Positions 1-7,366 are shown, counted from the stretch's first letter. The stretch is DNA of 17,949 nt from Deltaproteobacteria bacterium (GCA_016218905.1 JACRCS010000772.1:1-17949); one strand, 5' to 3'. The notes: generated by a model from the sequence alone, not told the origin. Numbers and translations: made by a program.

Positions 1-1
1 G

Positions 2-175
2 CGGGAGCTCCACTTCTTCCGGGAGCTCGTCAAGGAGATGGCCTACGAGCGGATCTTCGGAGCCCTGGGCGGCAACGGAGTCCTGGCCTCCCTGCTCGAG
101 GACCTGAAGGCCCGCAAGATTGATCCATACAGCGCCGCGGAAAAACTCGTCGGGGGGCTCTCCTGCCACCTCTGA
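2..175 (+). CDS. meaB: C-terminal end of a MeaB-like (methylmalonyl-CoA mutase-associated) GTPase, partial
   Basis: Only the last 57 codons and the TGA stop are inside the window. The reading frame starts upstream and is open from base 2. The visible tail is helical and charged and ends with the motif KIDPYSAAEKLV. That resembles the C-terminal helix of MeaB/ArgK-type G3E P-loop GTPases, which usually end in a DPYTAAE-like sequence. These proteins protect or load the B12-dependent methylmalonyl-CoA mutase. No GTPase motif (Walker A, NKxD) lies within the window, so the family call rests on the tail alone. A strong GC hairpin follows 24 bases after the stop. The gene is unrelated in function to the arsenic genes further right and probably belongs to the flanking chromosome. 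Confidence 0.5.
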   Translation, partial: RELHFFRELVKEMAYERIFGALGGNGVLASLLEDLKARKIDPYSAAEKLVGGLSCHL

Positions 176-198
176 ACCAGGGACGAGACGCACACCCG

Positions 199-231
199 AC
201 GCCCCGGACGGTCCCGAGCCCTCCGGGGCGT
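199..231 (+). terminator. Terminator-like hairpin after the MeaB-like gene
   Basis: ACGCCCCGGA at 199-208 is perfectly complementary to TCCGGGGCGT at 222-231, giving a 10-bp stem with a 13-base loop. It lies 24 bases after the stop codon at 175. There is no clean T-run downstream (CGCCGTCTT follows), so this may be a weak intrinsic terminator or a 3'-end stabilising hairpin. The rest of 176-430 shows no gene that I can support. Confidence 0.5.
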
Positions 232-429
232 CGCCGTCTTCGGGCCGGGGGGAACGGGCCGGATTCGATCCGCGCCACGCGCCTGCGTGAGAACGAAACC
301 GCTCTTGCCACTTCCCGGCGTCGAGTTCCGTCCTCTCGCCCTCAATTCGTCGGATTCGCGACCCAAGGCATGATATCGAGCCCTTCCGACTAGCCTTCCG
401 AAACGTCTCCTCGAAGCGCCCCTCCTTTC

Positions 430-1402
430 GTCCGTCACACGCCCCATCTCGGCGGTTCTGCCTGTCTACGCAAGTACCTTCGCCTGGGCATCGAGGCGGG
501 GCTTACCGTGGGCGGCGACGAAGCCCAGCGCAGTCAGGCCAGAGCCGCCGTACAGGCGGCGCTCGTGCGTCCTGAGCGCACGAACCCCAGAAGCTCCGAG
601 AAGCTCCTGTAGCCATATGCCGAGCAGATGCGTCTTTGGCTCGGCGAGCAGGACATGACCGTCAAACAGATCTGGCGGCTCCTGCGCGAACGTGGCGTGG
701 CCGTGGGCCATACCAGCGTCAAGCGCTTCGTGCACCGCCACATCGAGCCACCCACACCCCGGGTCACGATCCGCCTGGAGACGCCGCCAGGGGGGTAGGC
801 GCAGGTGGACTTCGCGGCCGAGCCAAGTTGAGCCTCGGGGACGAACGGCGCCTTCTCTGGGCCTTCGTGATGACGCTCTCGCACAGCCGTCACCGTTTCG
901 TGCGTTTCGTCGAGCACCAGGACTCGGCGACCTGGATCGACTGCCATGTATGTGCGGGCCTTCGAGTTCTACCAGGGAGTCCCCGAGACCGTACTGCTCG
1001 ACAACCTGAAGTCCGGCATCATCACGCCCGCGAGAGGGCCGTCTTGAAGCCCCTTCCCGCCACGGCCTTCGAGCGCCCCACTTGGGCCGAGCTCAAGGTC
1101 CACCCAAGGTCCACCCCGACCATCACGTGGTCTTCGAGCGCAGCTACTACTCCGTCCCCACCGGGTTCGTCAGCCGCACCGTCTGGGTGAAGGGCAAGCG
1201 CCAGATCGTCGAGATCTACTGCGACGACGTCCTGATCAAGACCCACCCTCGGGCGATCCGCCGCGGCTCCCGCTTCACCGACGAGAACGACTACCCCGAC
1301 GCCGCCAAGGCACACCTCTTCGCTCACCCGATGTACTGCCGCAAGAAGGCCGCGGAGTATGGGACTCGCGCGGGGCGGTTCGTGGAGACGATTCTACGTG
1401 GC
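430..1402 (+). mobile_element. istA: Decayed IS21-family transposase (IstA) remnant
   Basis: Pieces of an IstA transposase can be followed across frames. LRKYLRLGIEAG near 466 matches the end of the N-terminal helix-turn-helix region. QMRLWLGEQDMTVKQIWRLL follows from about 625. AQVDF near 799, WAFVMTLSHSRHRFVRFVEH near 860 and FEFYQGVPETVLLDNLKSGI near 961 match the DDE catalytic core. FERPTWAELKVHP and VPTGFVSRTVWVKGKRQIV to AAEYGTRAGRFVETIL match the C-terminal domain. In-frame stops occur at 610-612 and 796-798, there are at least three frame changes, and about 100 residues between the DNLKSGI and FERPTW segments are missing. No istB partner or terminal inverted repeats were seen. The element is dead. 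Its right end abuts the minus-strand radical SAM gene near 1400-1440, so it marks the edge of a rearranged region. Confidence 0.82.
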
Positions 1403-2252
1403 CAGGGTTCCAGCGCTGCGCGGGTGTCACACCCAGGCTCGGTCGCTGGATGAGCTCTTGGTGCGGATTAAGATCGCGGGCGTAGGCGTCTGCCTTCATG
1501 GCATCGACGAAGTCGACGATCCGCTGGTCTTCCGCGGTCTTCGTGTACTTCCAGAGCACCTCGAAGTAGCGCCCGATATCTACGTTCTCTCGCCGGGCCC
1601 GGTCGCGCCAGGGCTCGAAGAACCCGACGGCCACGTCGGTATTGGGATCGCAGGCGGCCTGGGCCACCAGGGACTCGTCGTAGGGGAGAACCTGGGTCAC
1701 CAGGGCAAAGGTCGCTCCCCGCGCCGCAGCCCACCGGACCACCTCGGGCAACTCGGTCACGTTGTCGCGCATGGCGACGAACTCGATGCCCTTGTCGACC
1801 CGTCGCCCGATAGCGCCTTCGGCCCGGGACAGGGCCGACAGGGCCCGCTCGACGCCGCCCACCTCGCCGCCCTCGCGGATACGGCGGAAGGCAGCCGGCG
1901 AGACGGCGTCAAGGGAGAGGCAGACGCGGTCGAGCCCGGAGCGGACCAGCGAGAGGGCCCTGGAGTCGTCTAGAAGAAGCCCGTTGGATTGGAAGCCGAT
2001 CCACGCGGAGTCGGGCATCGCCCGCCGAGCCAAGCGGATGAATCCCACAAGTCCCGGATGGAGAAGCAGTTCCCCAATCCCGGAAAGCACCAGCGCCTCC
2101 AGGTTGGGGAACGCCGGGGCCAAGGCTTCGAAGGTAGCAAGCGAGAGATCCCCCTCGACGATCCCGTTGCCTTTCGTCTGCTTCACGCACATCGTGCAGC
2201 GTAGGTTGCACCGGGTCGTCGTCTCGACGAAGAGCTTCCGGGGCACTTCCAT
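1275..2252 (-). pseudogene. Radical SAM protein, C-terminally truncated at the IS21 junction
   Basis: The start chosen is the ATG at 2250-2252, giving MEVPRKLFVETTTRCNLRC. It carries the radical SAM 4Fe-4S motif CX3CX2C (C15, C19, C22). The GIGE stretch (LSGIGELLLHP) corresponds to the usual SAM-binding GGEP-like segment. A TIM-barrel pattern runs to about residue 270. The style (ETTTRCNLRC, SLDAVSPAAFRRIREGG) resembles SPASM/maturase-type radical SAM enzymes; the substrate is unknown. From about base 1440 leftward the frame reads low-complexity residues antisense to the IS21 remnant. The native C-terminus, where SPASM auxiliary cysteines would lie, is therefore gone. It follows the UspA gene by 71 bases, and no clear Shine-Dalgarno precedes the ATG. 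It is probably a casualty of the IS event and likely inactive, but it was once the distal gene of the arsR-arsC-acr3-usp operon. Confidence 0.72.
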
Positions 2253-2323
2253 CGGCGAGGAAAGGCCCGCGGGAGCGCCGTTGGCGCTGGTTCCCTTGAT
2301 TTCGCGGACGGCTGCCGTCAAGG

Positions 2324-3178
2324 TCAGCCCCGGGCCAGGAGCACCGGAACCCGCGCCAGCCGGACCAAGGTCTGGGAGACGCTGCCCATCAAGAAGTCCT
2401 TGATGACTCCCCAGCCCTGGCTTCCCATGACGACCAGGGTCACCACGTCGGCATTGGCGCGGTCGAGGATGACCTTCTTGGGGTTGCCGCGGGCGGCCTC
2501 TACCCCCACGTCTCGACATCCCGCCGCGCGCAGTTCCTTGGCCAGCTCTTCGAGCCGCCCCAGGTCTTTCGCCTGTGCGGCAGCCAACGCGTCGGTCGGC
2601 AGGTGCTCCGTCTCCTCGTTCACGTGGAGGAGGGAGGCCCGCCGAACGCGATCGCCGAGCCTCTTCATGACCTCGGCGGCCTTCTCAGACGCCGGCGAGA
2701 AGTCCGTGGGGAAGAGCACATGTTCCAGGGCCCGGGAGCACAGGAGCGAGCAACGCCTGCCCTGGGACTCGAGGAGGGCCATTCGAAGGAGCAGGACGGG
2801 CGCCGGGGAGTGCTCCACCACGCGAGCCGCCGTTCCTCCCAAGAGGGACTCGGCCAGCGTCCCGTACCCGTGGGAGCCGACCACGACGAGGTCCGCGCGG
2901 GAGCTGCGAGCGGCTTCGACGATTTCATACCAGGCGATTCCCTCCCGGATCTGCGTCGAGACCTCGAAGCCCAGCGAACGGAGCTTCTCTCCCTGGGCCT
3001 CCAACTCGGGCTTGTGGGCCTCGGCAAGAGCCTCGGCCAGCCCCACGCTGAAACGAGCTTCCTCCACGTGCACCAGGGTGACCTTCCGACAGCTCAAGCC
3101 CTGGAGCTGGCCGGCGCAGTCCACCATTTGCTCCGAGTAGCCGGAGAGATCCGTCGCGATCACAATGTGCGGGAACAT
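2324..3178 (-). CDS. Universal stress protein, tandem UspA domains
   Basis: The 284-residue protein has two UspA folds. The first begins MFPHIVIATDLSGYSEQMV and contains ADLVVVGSHGYGTLAESLLGG. The second begins EHVLFPTDFSPASEKAAEVM and contains LVVMGSQGWGVIKDFLMGS. The G-x2-G-x9-G(S/T) pattern (GSHGYGTLAESLLGGTA and GSQGWGVIKDFLMGSVS) suggests that both halves can bind ATP. A good ribosome site (AGGGAGG) lies just before the ATG. The gene starts 11 bases after the acr3 stop, so it is very likely co-transcribed in the arsR-arsC-acr3 operon. A second tandem Usp, only weakly similar, lies at 13083-13943. Its role in arsenic stress is not known; Usp proteins are generally cytoplasmic stress-tolerance factors. 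Confidence 0.93.
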   Translation of the reverse strand: MFPHIVIATDLSGYSEQMVDCAGQLQGLSCRKVTLVHVEEARFSVGLAEALAEAHKPELEAQGEKLRSLGFEVSTQIREGIAWYEIVEAARSSRADLVVVGSHGYGTLAESLLGGTAARVVEHSPAPVLLLRMALLESQGRRCSLLCSRALEHVLFPTDFSPASEKAAEVMKRLGDRVRRASLLHVNEETEHLPTDALAAAQAKDLGRLEELAKELRAAGCRDVGVEAARGNPKKVILDRANADVVTLVVMGSQGWGVIKDFLMGSVSQTLVRLARVPVLLARG

Positions 3179-3189
3179 GGGAACCTCCC

Positions 3190-4263
3190 TTACGCTCTCG
3201 CGCTCGAAGTGAGCCCTTCCGTGGAGAAGTACTTCGTCTTGAACCGCAGGGCCACGTTGACGAGGCTGATGAGCACGGGCACCTCCACGAGGGGCCCAAT
3301 CACGGCGGCGAAGGCGGCGCCCGAGTGGATGCCGAACACCGCAACCGCCACGGCGATGGCGAGCTCGAAGTTGTTGGAGGCGGCGGTGAAGGAGAGGGTC
3401 ACGGTCTGGCCGTAGGTGGCGCCGACCTTCCTGCTCATCCAGAAGGAGACGAAGAACATCACGAAGAAGTAGATCGTCAGGGGGACGGCGATCCGGACCA
3501 CGTCGAGGGGGAGTTGGACGATCTTCTCGCCCTTCAGGCTGAACATCACCAGGATCGTAAAGAGGAGCGCGATCAGGGTGATGGGGCTGATCTTCGGGAT
3601 GAACTTCTTCTCGTACCAGTCACGGCCCAGGGTCTTCAGGCCCACGAAGCGGGAGATCATCCCGGCGAGGAAGGGGATGCCGAGGTAGATGAACACGCTC
3701 TCGGCGATCTGCCCGATCGTGATGTCCACCGCAGCCCCCTGGAGGCCCAGCCGGGGCGGCAGCCAGGTGATGAAGAAGTACGCATACACGGAGAAGAAGA
3801 GGACCTGGAAGATCGAGTTGAACGCCACGAGGCCGGCGCAGTACTCCGTGTCACCCTTGGCGAGGTCGTTCCAGACGATGACCATGGCGATGCAGCGGGC
3901 GAGGCCGATCATGATCAGGCCCACCATGTACTCGGGATAACCCCGCAGCAGGGTCACGGCGAGGATGAACATGAGGATTGGCCCCACGACCCAGTTCTGC
4001 ACCAGAGACAGGCCGAGCACCCGCACGTTCCGGAACACCCGCGGAAGCTCCTCGTAACGCACCTTCGCCAACGGCGGGTACATCATCAGGATGAGCCCGA
4101 TGGCAATGGGGATGTTCGTCGTCCCCACCTGGAATAGGTTGATGACCTCGTTGACCTTTGGGAAGACGTACCCCCCACCCACGCCGACGAACATCGCCAG
4201 GAAGATCCAGAGGGTCAGGTACCGGTCGAGGAACGAGAGCTTCTTGGTCAGGCCTTCCGACAT
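3190..4263 (-). CDS. acr3: Acr3-type arsenite efflux permease
   Basis: The 357-residue integral membrane protein has about ten hydrophobic segments, as expected for the Acr3 (BART superfamily) arsenite/H+ antiporter. It exports As(OH)3 across the inner membrane. Hallmarks visible are [20 protein letters not shown], whose C124 is the conserved functional cysteine of the family, and [15 protein letters not shown], whose E300 is the conserved acidic residue, followed by [11 protein letters not shown]. The length is typical for bacterial Acr3. The ribosome site AGGAGGA lies eight or nine bases before the ATG. It is downstream of arsR and arsC and upstream of usp on the minus strand, with 46 bases between it and arsC. 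Expression is expected to be derepressed by As(III) through ArsR. No arsA ATPase is visible, so transport should be driven by ion gradient. Confidence 0.97.
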   Translation of the reverse strand: MSEGLTKKLSFLDRYLTLWIFLAMFVGVGGGYVFPKVNEVINLFQVGTTNIPIAIGLILMMYPPLAKVRYEELPRVFRNVRVLGLSLVQNWVVGPILMFILAVTLLRGYPEYMVGLIMIGLARCIAMVIVWNDLAKGDTEYCAGLVAFNSIFQVLFFSVYAYFFITWLPPRLGLQGAAVDITIGQIAESVFIYLGIPFLAGMISRFVGLKTLGRDWYEKKFIPKISPITLIALLFTILVMFSLKGEKIVQLPLDVVRIAVPLTIYFFVMFFVSFWMSRKVGATYGQTVTLSFTAASNNFELAIAVAVAVFGIHSGAAFAAVIGPLVEVPVLISLVNVALRFKTKYFSTEGLTSSARA

Positions 4264-4309
4264 GGGAGTCCTCCTGCGTCACCAATAGAAGTTGCGAAAC
4301 GGGCTCGCG

Positions 4310-4735
4310 TCAGATAGTTCCCTCTCGAAGGAGCGCTTCGACCCTCCCCCGAATCTCGTCGCGTACCCGTCGGAACGCGACGAGGACTTCCTCTTCGGTT
4401 CCCTGGGCTTCGGCCGGGTCGTCGACGGGCCAATGCATCCGGCGTGCGACCCTCCCCAGGAACATCGGGCAGGACTCCCTGGCGCCGCCGCAGACCGTGA
4501 CGAGAAGGTCGAGGTCGCGTCCCAGGAACTCGTCGACGGACTTCGATTGCTGGCCCGAGATGTCCACCCCCGCCTCGGCCATGACGCGCACGGCCGTTGG
4601 GTTCAGACCCTGGGGACGAGTACCGGCCGACAGAGCTTCGAAGCCGCTGCCCCCAAGCTGCCGCAGCCAGCCTTCGGCCATCTGGCTGCGGCAGGAGTTC
4701 CCGGTGCAGAGGAAGACGACGGTCTTCTTCGACAT
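4310..4735 (-). CDS. arsC: Thioredoxin-coupled arsenate reductase ArsC (LMW-PTP type)
   Basis: The 141-residue protein begins MSKKTVVFLCTGNSCRSQMAEG, which contains the phosphatase-like P-loop CX5R with nucleophile C10. The other two redox cysteines lie in VTVCGGARESCP at C82 and C89. These positions equal the C10/C82/C89 triad of staphylococcal pI258 ArsC, which reduces arsenate to arsenite and is recycled by thioredoxin rather than glutaredoxin. A longer open frame extends upstream, but the ATG at 4735 gives the family's normal N-terminus and is preceded by GAGGG. The gene starts seven bases after the arsR stop, so the two are tightly coupled. The many thioredoxins on the opposite strand include a cytosolic one (9301-9531) that could serve it. 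Confidence 0.96.
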   Translation of the reverse strand: MSKKTVVFLCTGNSCRSQMAEGWLRQLGGSGFEALSAGTRPQGLNPTAVRVMAEAGVDISGQQSKSVDEFLGRDLDLLVTVCGGARESCPMFLGRVARRMHWPVDDPAEAQGTEEEVLVAFRRVRDEIRGRVEALLREGTI

Positions 4736-4742
4736 GAGTCCC

Positions 4743-5144
4743 TCAGGCCGCCGAGCGGCCGCCGCAGAGAACCCGCCGGCTAATCGTGGCTGCTCTCTCC
4801 CGTGCCTCTTGAGCCTCGGGGTTCGTCGCTGCCGCCAGGCGCGTGACGCACAGAAGCCCCTGGACCAGCGGCGGGGGGCTGGGGTTGAAGCGGTAGTGCT
4901 TCCAGAGCCCATCTCTTTCGGACACCACGAATCCGGCGTCCTCCAGAAGCTGGAGGTGCCGCGACACGGTGGACTGGGCGAGCCCCACGAGTTCCTTGAT
5001 CTCGCAGGAGCACAGCTCCCGGTCTTCGAGGACCCAGAGCATCTTCACCCGAGACTCGTCTCCCAGGGCTCTCAACGGTTTCAGGAGGTCGTCCAAGGCC
5101 TTCTCTCCCCAGTAGATAGTGACGCGACGATATTCGGCTCGCAT
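4743..5144 (-). CDS. arsR: ArsR/SmtB-family As(III)-responsive repressor (first copy)
   Basis: The protein is 133 residues if started at the ATG at 5144; an alternative in-frame ATG at 5180 adds 12 residues, and neither has a clear ribosome site. The winged helix is recognisable as LRALGDESRVKMLWVLEDRE, then GLAQSTVSRHLQLLEDAGFV as the recognition helix region. RELCSCEIKEL carries the ELCxC metal-binding motif with C45 and C47, as in classic As(III) sensors. Further cysteines lie at C99 and near the C-terminus. It heads the arsR-arsC-acr3-usp operon and is divergent from the thioredoxin gene at 5360, so binding in 5145-5200 could control both directions. Confidence 0.93.
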   Translation of the reverse strand: MRAEYRRVTIYWGEKALDDLLKPLRALGDESRVKMLWVLEDRELCSCEIKELVGLAQSTVSRHLQLLEDAGFVVSERDGLWKHYRFNPSPPPLVQGLLCVTRLAAATNPEAQEARERAATISRRVLCGGRSAA

Positions 5145-5164
5145 CGTGACAGCAGAATCAGTGC

Positions 5165-5193
5165 TTGTCAACCAGCGCATCGAGGTCTATACA
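5165..5193 (+). promoter_or_regulatory. Sigma70 promoter for the plus-strand thioredoxin block, within the divergent ars control region
   Basis: TTGTCA at 5165-5170, a 17-base spacer, and TATACA at 5188-5193 form a near-consensus sigma70 promoter directed rightwards. On the other strand the same short region offers TATAGA (5191-5186), placed well for leftward transcription of arsR about 35 bases before its ATG, but its -35 is poor. Both transcription units therefore start from overlapping DNA, a natural place for ArsR binding. I could not identify an unambiguous ArsR operator palindrome here. Confidence 0.6.
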
Positions 5194-5359
5194 TGAGCGC
5201 CGAATCGGGCTGGCGCGAGTAAGGTGCCCACGGCGGTCCGCGCGGGAACATATCCCTGAGAGGCGATGTGGACCGATGGGGCGCCAGGGGCAGGACCGGG
5301 CGCTGAGGCTCACGGCCCCGGCGTTCTCGGAGGCCAAGTCGCGGAGTGGAGCGTCGCCC

Positions 5360-5794
5360 ATGGCGTCGAGGAGGGTCTTTCTCTTCATCGCAGCCGCGTT
5401 CCTCGCAGTGACGGGGCTCGTTTCCCTCTGGAACTGGTCGGTCGGTCGGATCGTAGCCGGCGGATTCCAGCCGGACTTAGCTGCTCTGCCACCGCAGGCA
5501 CCGCCCCTCGCGGCCGGGGAACGAGTGACGTTCCTCGAGCTCGGGAGCGTCGGGTGCAAGCCCTGCGAGGCCATGGTCCCCGTGATGGACGCCGTTCGCC
5601 GGAAGTTCGGGGGCCAGGTCGAGGTGACGTTCCACAACGTGAGGAAGGACCCCGCTCTCGCCGGCCGCTATCGCGTGAGCCTCATCCCGACCCAGGTCTT
5701 CCTCGACGCACGGGGGCGAGAAGTGTTCCGGCACGAGGGGTACTTCCCCGAAGGCGGCGTCGTTGCGGTCCTGCAACGGATGGGAGTCCGGTAG
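5360..5794 (+). CDS. Membrane-anchored thioredoxin-like protein
   Basis: The 144-residue product starts MASRRVFLFIAAAFLAVTGL, a single N-terminal membrane segment or uncleaved signal. A thioredoxin fold follows: VTFLELGSVGCKPCEAM with the active-site C66-K-P-C69 and a cis-proline segment SLIPTQVFLD at P110. It should face the periplasm and act as a dithiol reductant or oxidant. The ATG at 5360 was preferred over an upstream ATG at 5165 because the longer version adds about 65 residues of non-thioredoxin, arginine-rich sequence and would start inside the -35 element. A modest GGAG lies about nine bases upstream. It is closely related to the protein at 6950-7366, suggesting duplication. It is the first gene downstream of the divergent ars promoter. 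Confidence 0.9.
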   Translation: MASRRVFLFIAAAFLAVTGLVSLWNWSVGRIVAGGFQPDLAALPPQAPPLAAGERVTFLELGSVGCKPCEAMVPVMDAVRRKFGGQVEVTFHNVRKDPALAGRYRVSLIPTQVFLDARGREVFRHEGYFPEGGVVAVLQRMGVR

Positions 5795-6059
5795 AAGGGG
5801 CGTTTCGGGAACTGGCTGCAAGATCTCGGGAGGATTCTGCCACGAAGATCCGGCGTGTATTGGTCACTGCGCTGCTGTTGTTTCGAAAGCGGACATCGCC
5901 AGGGCCGTGGCCACCGGCCGAATGGCCACGGAAGCACCGTCGCGGTCGATCCTCGCTCTGGCCGAGTTGTACCTCGGCAGTTGCCTCTCGGCGGAGGGAC
6001 TGGCGCCTGCGGCACCGGCGGCCTGTTGCGCGGCTGGGGGCGATCCCTCGTCCGAGTGA
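5795..6059 (+). pseudogene. Remnant of an AhpD/carboxymuconolactone-decarboxylase-like gene (C-terminal part)
   Basis: Between the first thioredoxin and the second arsR, one frame ending at the TGA at 6057-6059 encodes CIGHCAAVVSKADIARAVAT, then GRMATEAPSRSILALAELYL, then a Cys-containing tail with PAACC. This looks like the second half of AhpD-like CMD proteins: a CxxC-like start, His, an ADI...AV helix, and the Cys-rich tail also seen in the intact CMD gene at 10186-10686. No ribosome site or start codon in the right place was found; the nearest in-frame ATG (5763) lies inside the thioredoxin gene. I read it as a 5'-deleted gene fragment fused to the end of the thioredoxin gene. An alternative is a small unrecognised protein. 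Confidence 0.45.
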
Positions 6060-6107
6060 ACCTGAGAAAGGTGTCACGGCATGCCGTATAAGGCCCGAAA
6101 GTTCCCA

Positions 6108-6137
6108 TTGACGCCGTCGGATCCTTTCCATTACTAT
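6108..6137 (+). promoter_or_regulatory. Candidate promoter of the second arsR, giving a nearly leaderless mRNA
   Basis: TTGACG at 6108-6113, an 18-base spacer and TACTAT at 6132-6137 resemble a sigma70 promoter. The expected start of transcription is about 6144, which is the ATG of the second arsR, and no Shine-Dalgarno precedes it. Either the message is leaderless, or translation begins at the next in-frame ATG (6156). Confidence 0.42.
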
Positions 6138-6143
6138 TTCGGC

Positions 6144-6479
6144 ATGAAGACGACAATGGACTCCGTGAAAGTCCCCAAGGCCCTCTCCTGGAGGGCCGAG
6201 ATCCTCAAGGCCATGGCGCAGCCGACGCGGCTCGCCATCCTGGAGTTCCTCCGCCCGGGCGAAGAGTGTGTGTGCCGCATCTTCCCGGCCATCGGCGGCA
6301 ACCAACCCAACGTTTCCAAACACCTGAATCTCATGAAGAGAGCGGGGGTCTTAGAGTCCCGGCAGGAAGGCACCATGACCTTCTATTGGATCAAGGATAC
6401 CCGCGTGTTCGAGATCCTGGATCTGGTAGACGAGATGATCCGCCGGGAATCCCGAGCGCGGCTGAAGTCCGTGGGGTAG
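6144..6479 (+). CDS. arsR: ArsR/SmtB-family metalloregulator (second copy)
   Basis: The protein is 111 residues from the ATG at 6144; the open frame extends 21 codons further upstream, but that part overlaps the promoter-like sequence. It has the winged-helix pattern ILKAMAQPTRLAILEFLRPG, then GGNQPNVSKHLNLMKRAGVL as the recognition helix and TMTFYWIKD as the wing. The metal site is GEECVCRI with C42 and C44, equivalent to the ELCVC motif of As(III)/Sb(III) sensors. It differs clearly from the first ArsR, so the two probably recognise different operators. It is followed by a short GC hairpin with a T-run and by an 18-bp palindrome in front of the next gene, which is the most obvious target. 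It probably governs the thioredoxin/CcdA genes. Confidence 0.93.
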   Translation: MKTTMDSVKVPKALSWRAEILKAMAQPTRLAILEFLRPGEECVCRIFPAIGGNQPNVSKHLNLMKRAGVLESRQEGTMTFYWIKDTRVFEILDLVDEMIRRESRARLKSVG

Positions 6480-6493
6480 GGGCCCCTTTTTTG
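6473..6493 (+). terminator. Short intrinsic terminator-like element after the second arsR
   Basis: GGGG (6473-6476) can pair with CCCC (6483-6486) across a six-base loop, directly followed by TTTTTTG. The stem is only four G-C pairs and overlaps the arsR stop codon, so termination may be partial. That would separate arsR from the following promoter and operator. Confidence 0.4.
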
Positions 6494-6496
6494 TCT

Positions 6497-6523
6497 TTGA
6501 CTATAACCAATTGGTCATACAGT
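6497..6523 (+). promoter_or_regulatory. ArsR-type operator palindrome overlapping a promoter
   Basis: TATAACCAATTGGTCATA at 6502-6519 is an 18-bp palindrome with eight of nine pairs matching; the inner ACCAATTGGT (6506-6515) is perfect. TTGACT at 6497-6502 fits a -35 box, with TACAGT (6518-6523) as a possible -10 at a short 15-base spacing. TATAAC (6502-6507) is an alternative -10. A dyad lying across the promoter of a gene just after an arsR gene is the usual arrangement for an ArsR-family operator. The ribosome site AGAGGAG and the ATG at 6537 follow. Confidence 0.6.
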
Positions 6524-6536
6524 AGAGGAGTCGACA

Positions 6537-6953
6537 ATGGGGGAACGGCTTGCAGACCGAAGTGCGTGGGTTGCCTGGGTGGCGGTGGGCCTGTGTCTCG
6601 CGACTGTAACAACCGCCTCTTCGGCGCCGGCCGGCAGGGCCGGGGCCGCGACTCCCTCGGTTCTCCTCGTCACGACCACGGATGACTGCCCGTGCACCCT
6701 CGACCGCTGCAAGGTGGCGCGGCACGAGATCGACAAGTTCCTGGGGGACGCCTCCACGAAGTTCAGCCTCGAAGTGATCGATGTGAGCAAGAAGCCTGAC
6801 GCCGCAAAGACCTACAAGGCGCTGATTCTTCCGGCCGCCATCCTGCGGGACCCGACAGGCACCCAGATTGCGCGGTTCGACGGGTTCTTCACGGAGGCCG
6901 ACATCCTGCAGGCGTGGGCTAGACACCTCGAAGCCAAGGGGAAGAAACGGTGA
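6537..6953 (+). CDS. Exported thioredoxin-fold protein with a CxCx4C cysteine cluster
   Basis: The 138-residue product has an N-terminal hydrophobic stretch (WVAWVAVGLCLATVTTASSA), consistent with a signal peptide. Then comes a compact thioredoxin-like domain: VLLVTTTDDCPCTLDRCKVA, with C51, C53 and C58 in place of the usual CxxC. YKALILPAAILRDPTGTQIA occupies the cis-Pro region, and FDGFFTEADILQAW ends the fold. CPCxxxxC is atypical for thioredoxin and offers three thiols close together, a good geometry for trivalent arsenic or other soft metals; that is inference. The ATG has a strong AGAGGAG site. Its stop overlaps the GTG start of the next gene (GTGA), so the two are translationally coupled. 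It is the first gene after the palindromic operator. Confidence 0.82.
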   Translation: MGERLADRSAWVAWVAVGLCLATVTTASSAPAGRAGAATPSVLLVTTTDDCPCTLDRCKVARHEIDKFLGDASTKFSLEVIDVSKKPDAAKTYKALILPAAILRDPTGTQIARFDGFFTEADILQAWARHLEAKGKKR

Positions 6954-7366
6954 GAATGCGCATCGGATTCACAGGGATCGCCCTGCTCGCGGGCGCGCTG
7001 GTCCTCGCAACTCCTTCCGGCCCGTCGCTGGCAGCGCAGCCCGCCGGTGCCACCGCAACCGTGCCCAAGAGCAAGGCCCTGAAGCCGGGCGAGAAGGTCA
7101 CCTTTCTCGAACTGGGCAGCGTGGGCTGCAAGCCCTGCGAGGCCATGAAGCCGGTCATGCAAGCCGTGCGGGACAAGTACGGCAACCAGGTCGAGGTCAC
7201 GTTTCACGACGTGCGAAGAAACCCTTCGATTGGTCGGGAGTGGAGCATCCGTCTGATTCCCACACAGATCTTCTTAGACCCGGCGGGCAAGGAGGTCTTC
7301 CGCCACGAGGGCTTCTTCGCCCTGAAAGAGGTGGACAAGGTGCTCCAGCAGATGGGGCTGCGATAG
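6950..7366 (+). CDS. Periplasmic thioredoxin-like protein
   Basis: The protein is 138 residues from the GTG at 6950, which overlaps the preceding stop; an ATG two codons later is an alternative. A signal peptide (IALLAGALVLATPSGPSLAA) precedes a thioredoxin fold: VTFLELGSVGCKPCEAM with C60 and C63, and RLIPTQIFLD with the cis-proline. It shares long identical stretches with the protein at 5360-5794 (FLELGSVGCKPCEAM, EVFRHEG), so these are paralogues. The role is most likely periplasmic disulfide reduction fed by the CcdA-like carrier at 8577. The AAGGGGAAG ribosome site suits the GTG better than the later ATG. Confidence 0.9.
   Translation: MRMRIGFTGIALLAGALVLATPSGPSLAAQPAGATATVPKSKALKPGEKVTFLELGSVGCKPCEAMKPVMQAVRDKYGNQVEVTFHDVRRNPSIGREWSIRLIPTQIFLDPAGKEVFRHEGFFALKEVDKVLQQMGLR

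Noticed and set aside
430..1402. Functional IS21 element
   Set aside because: In-frame stops, several frame changes, an internal deletion and the absence of istB and terminal repeats show that it is dead.
3325..4137. Long plus-strand open frame opposite acr3
   Set aside because: It is rich in His/Glu/Asp with no domain and is antisense to a clear membrane transporter; an effect of GC-rich codon use.
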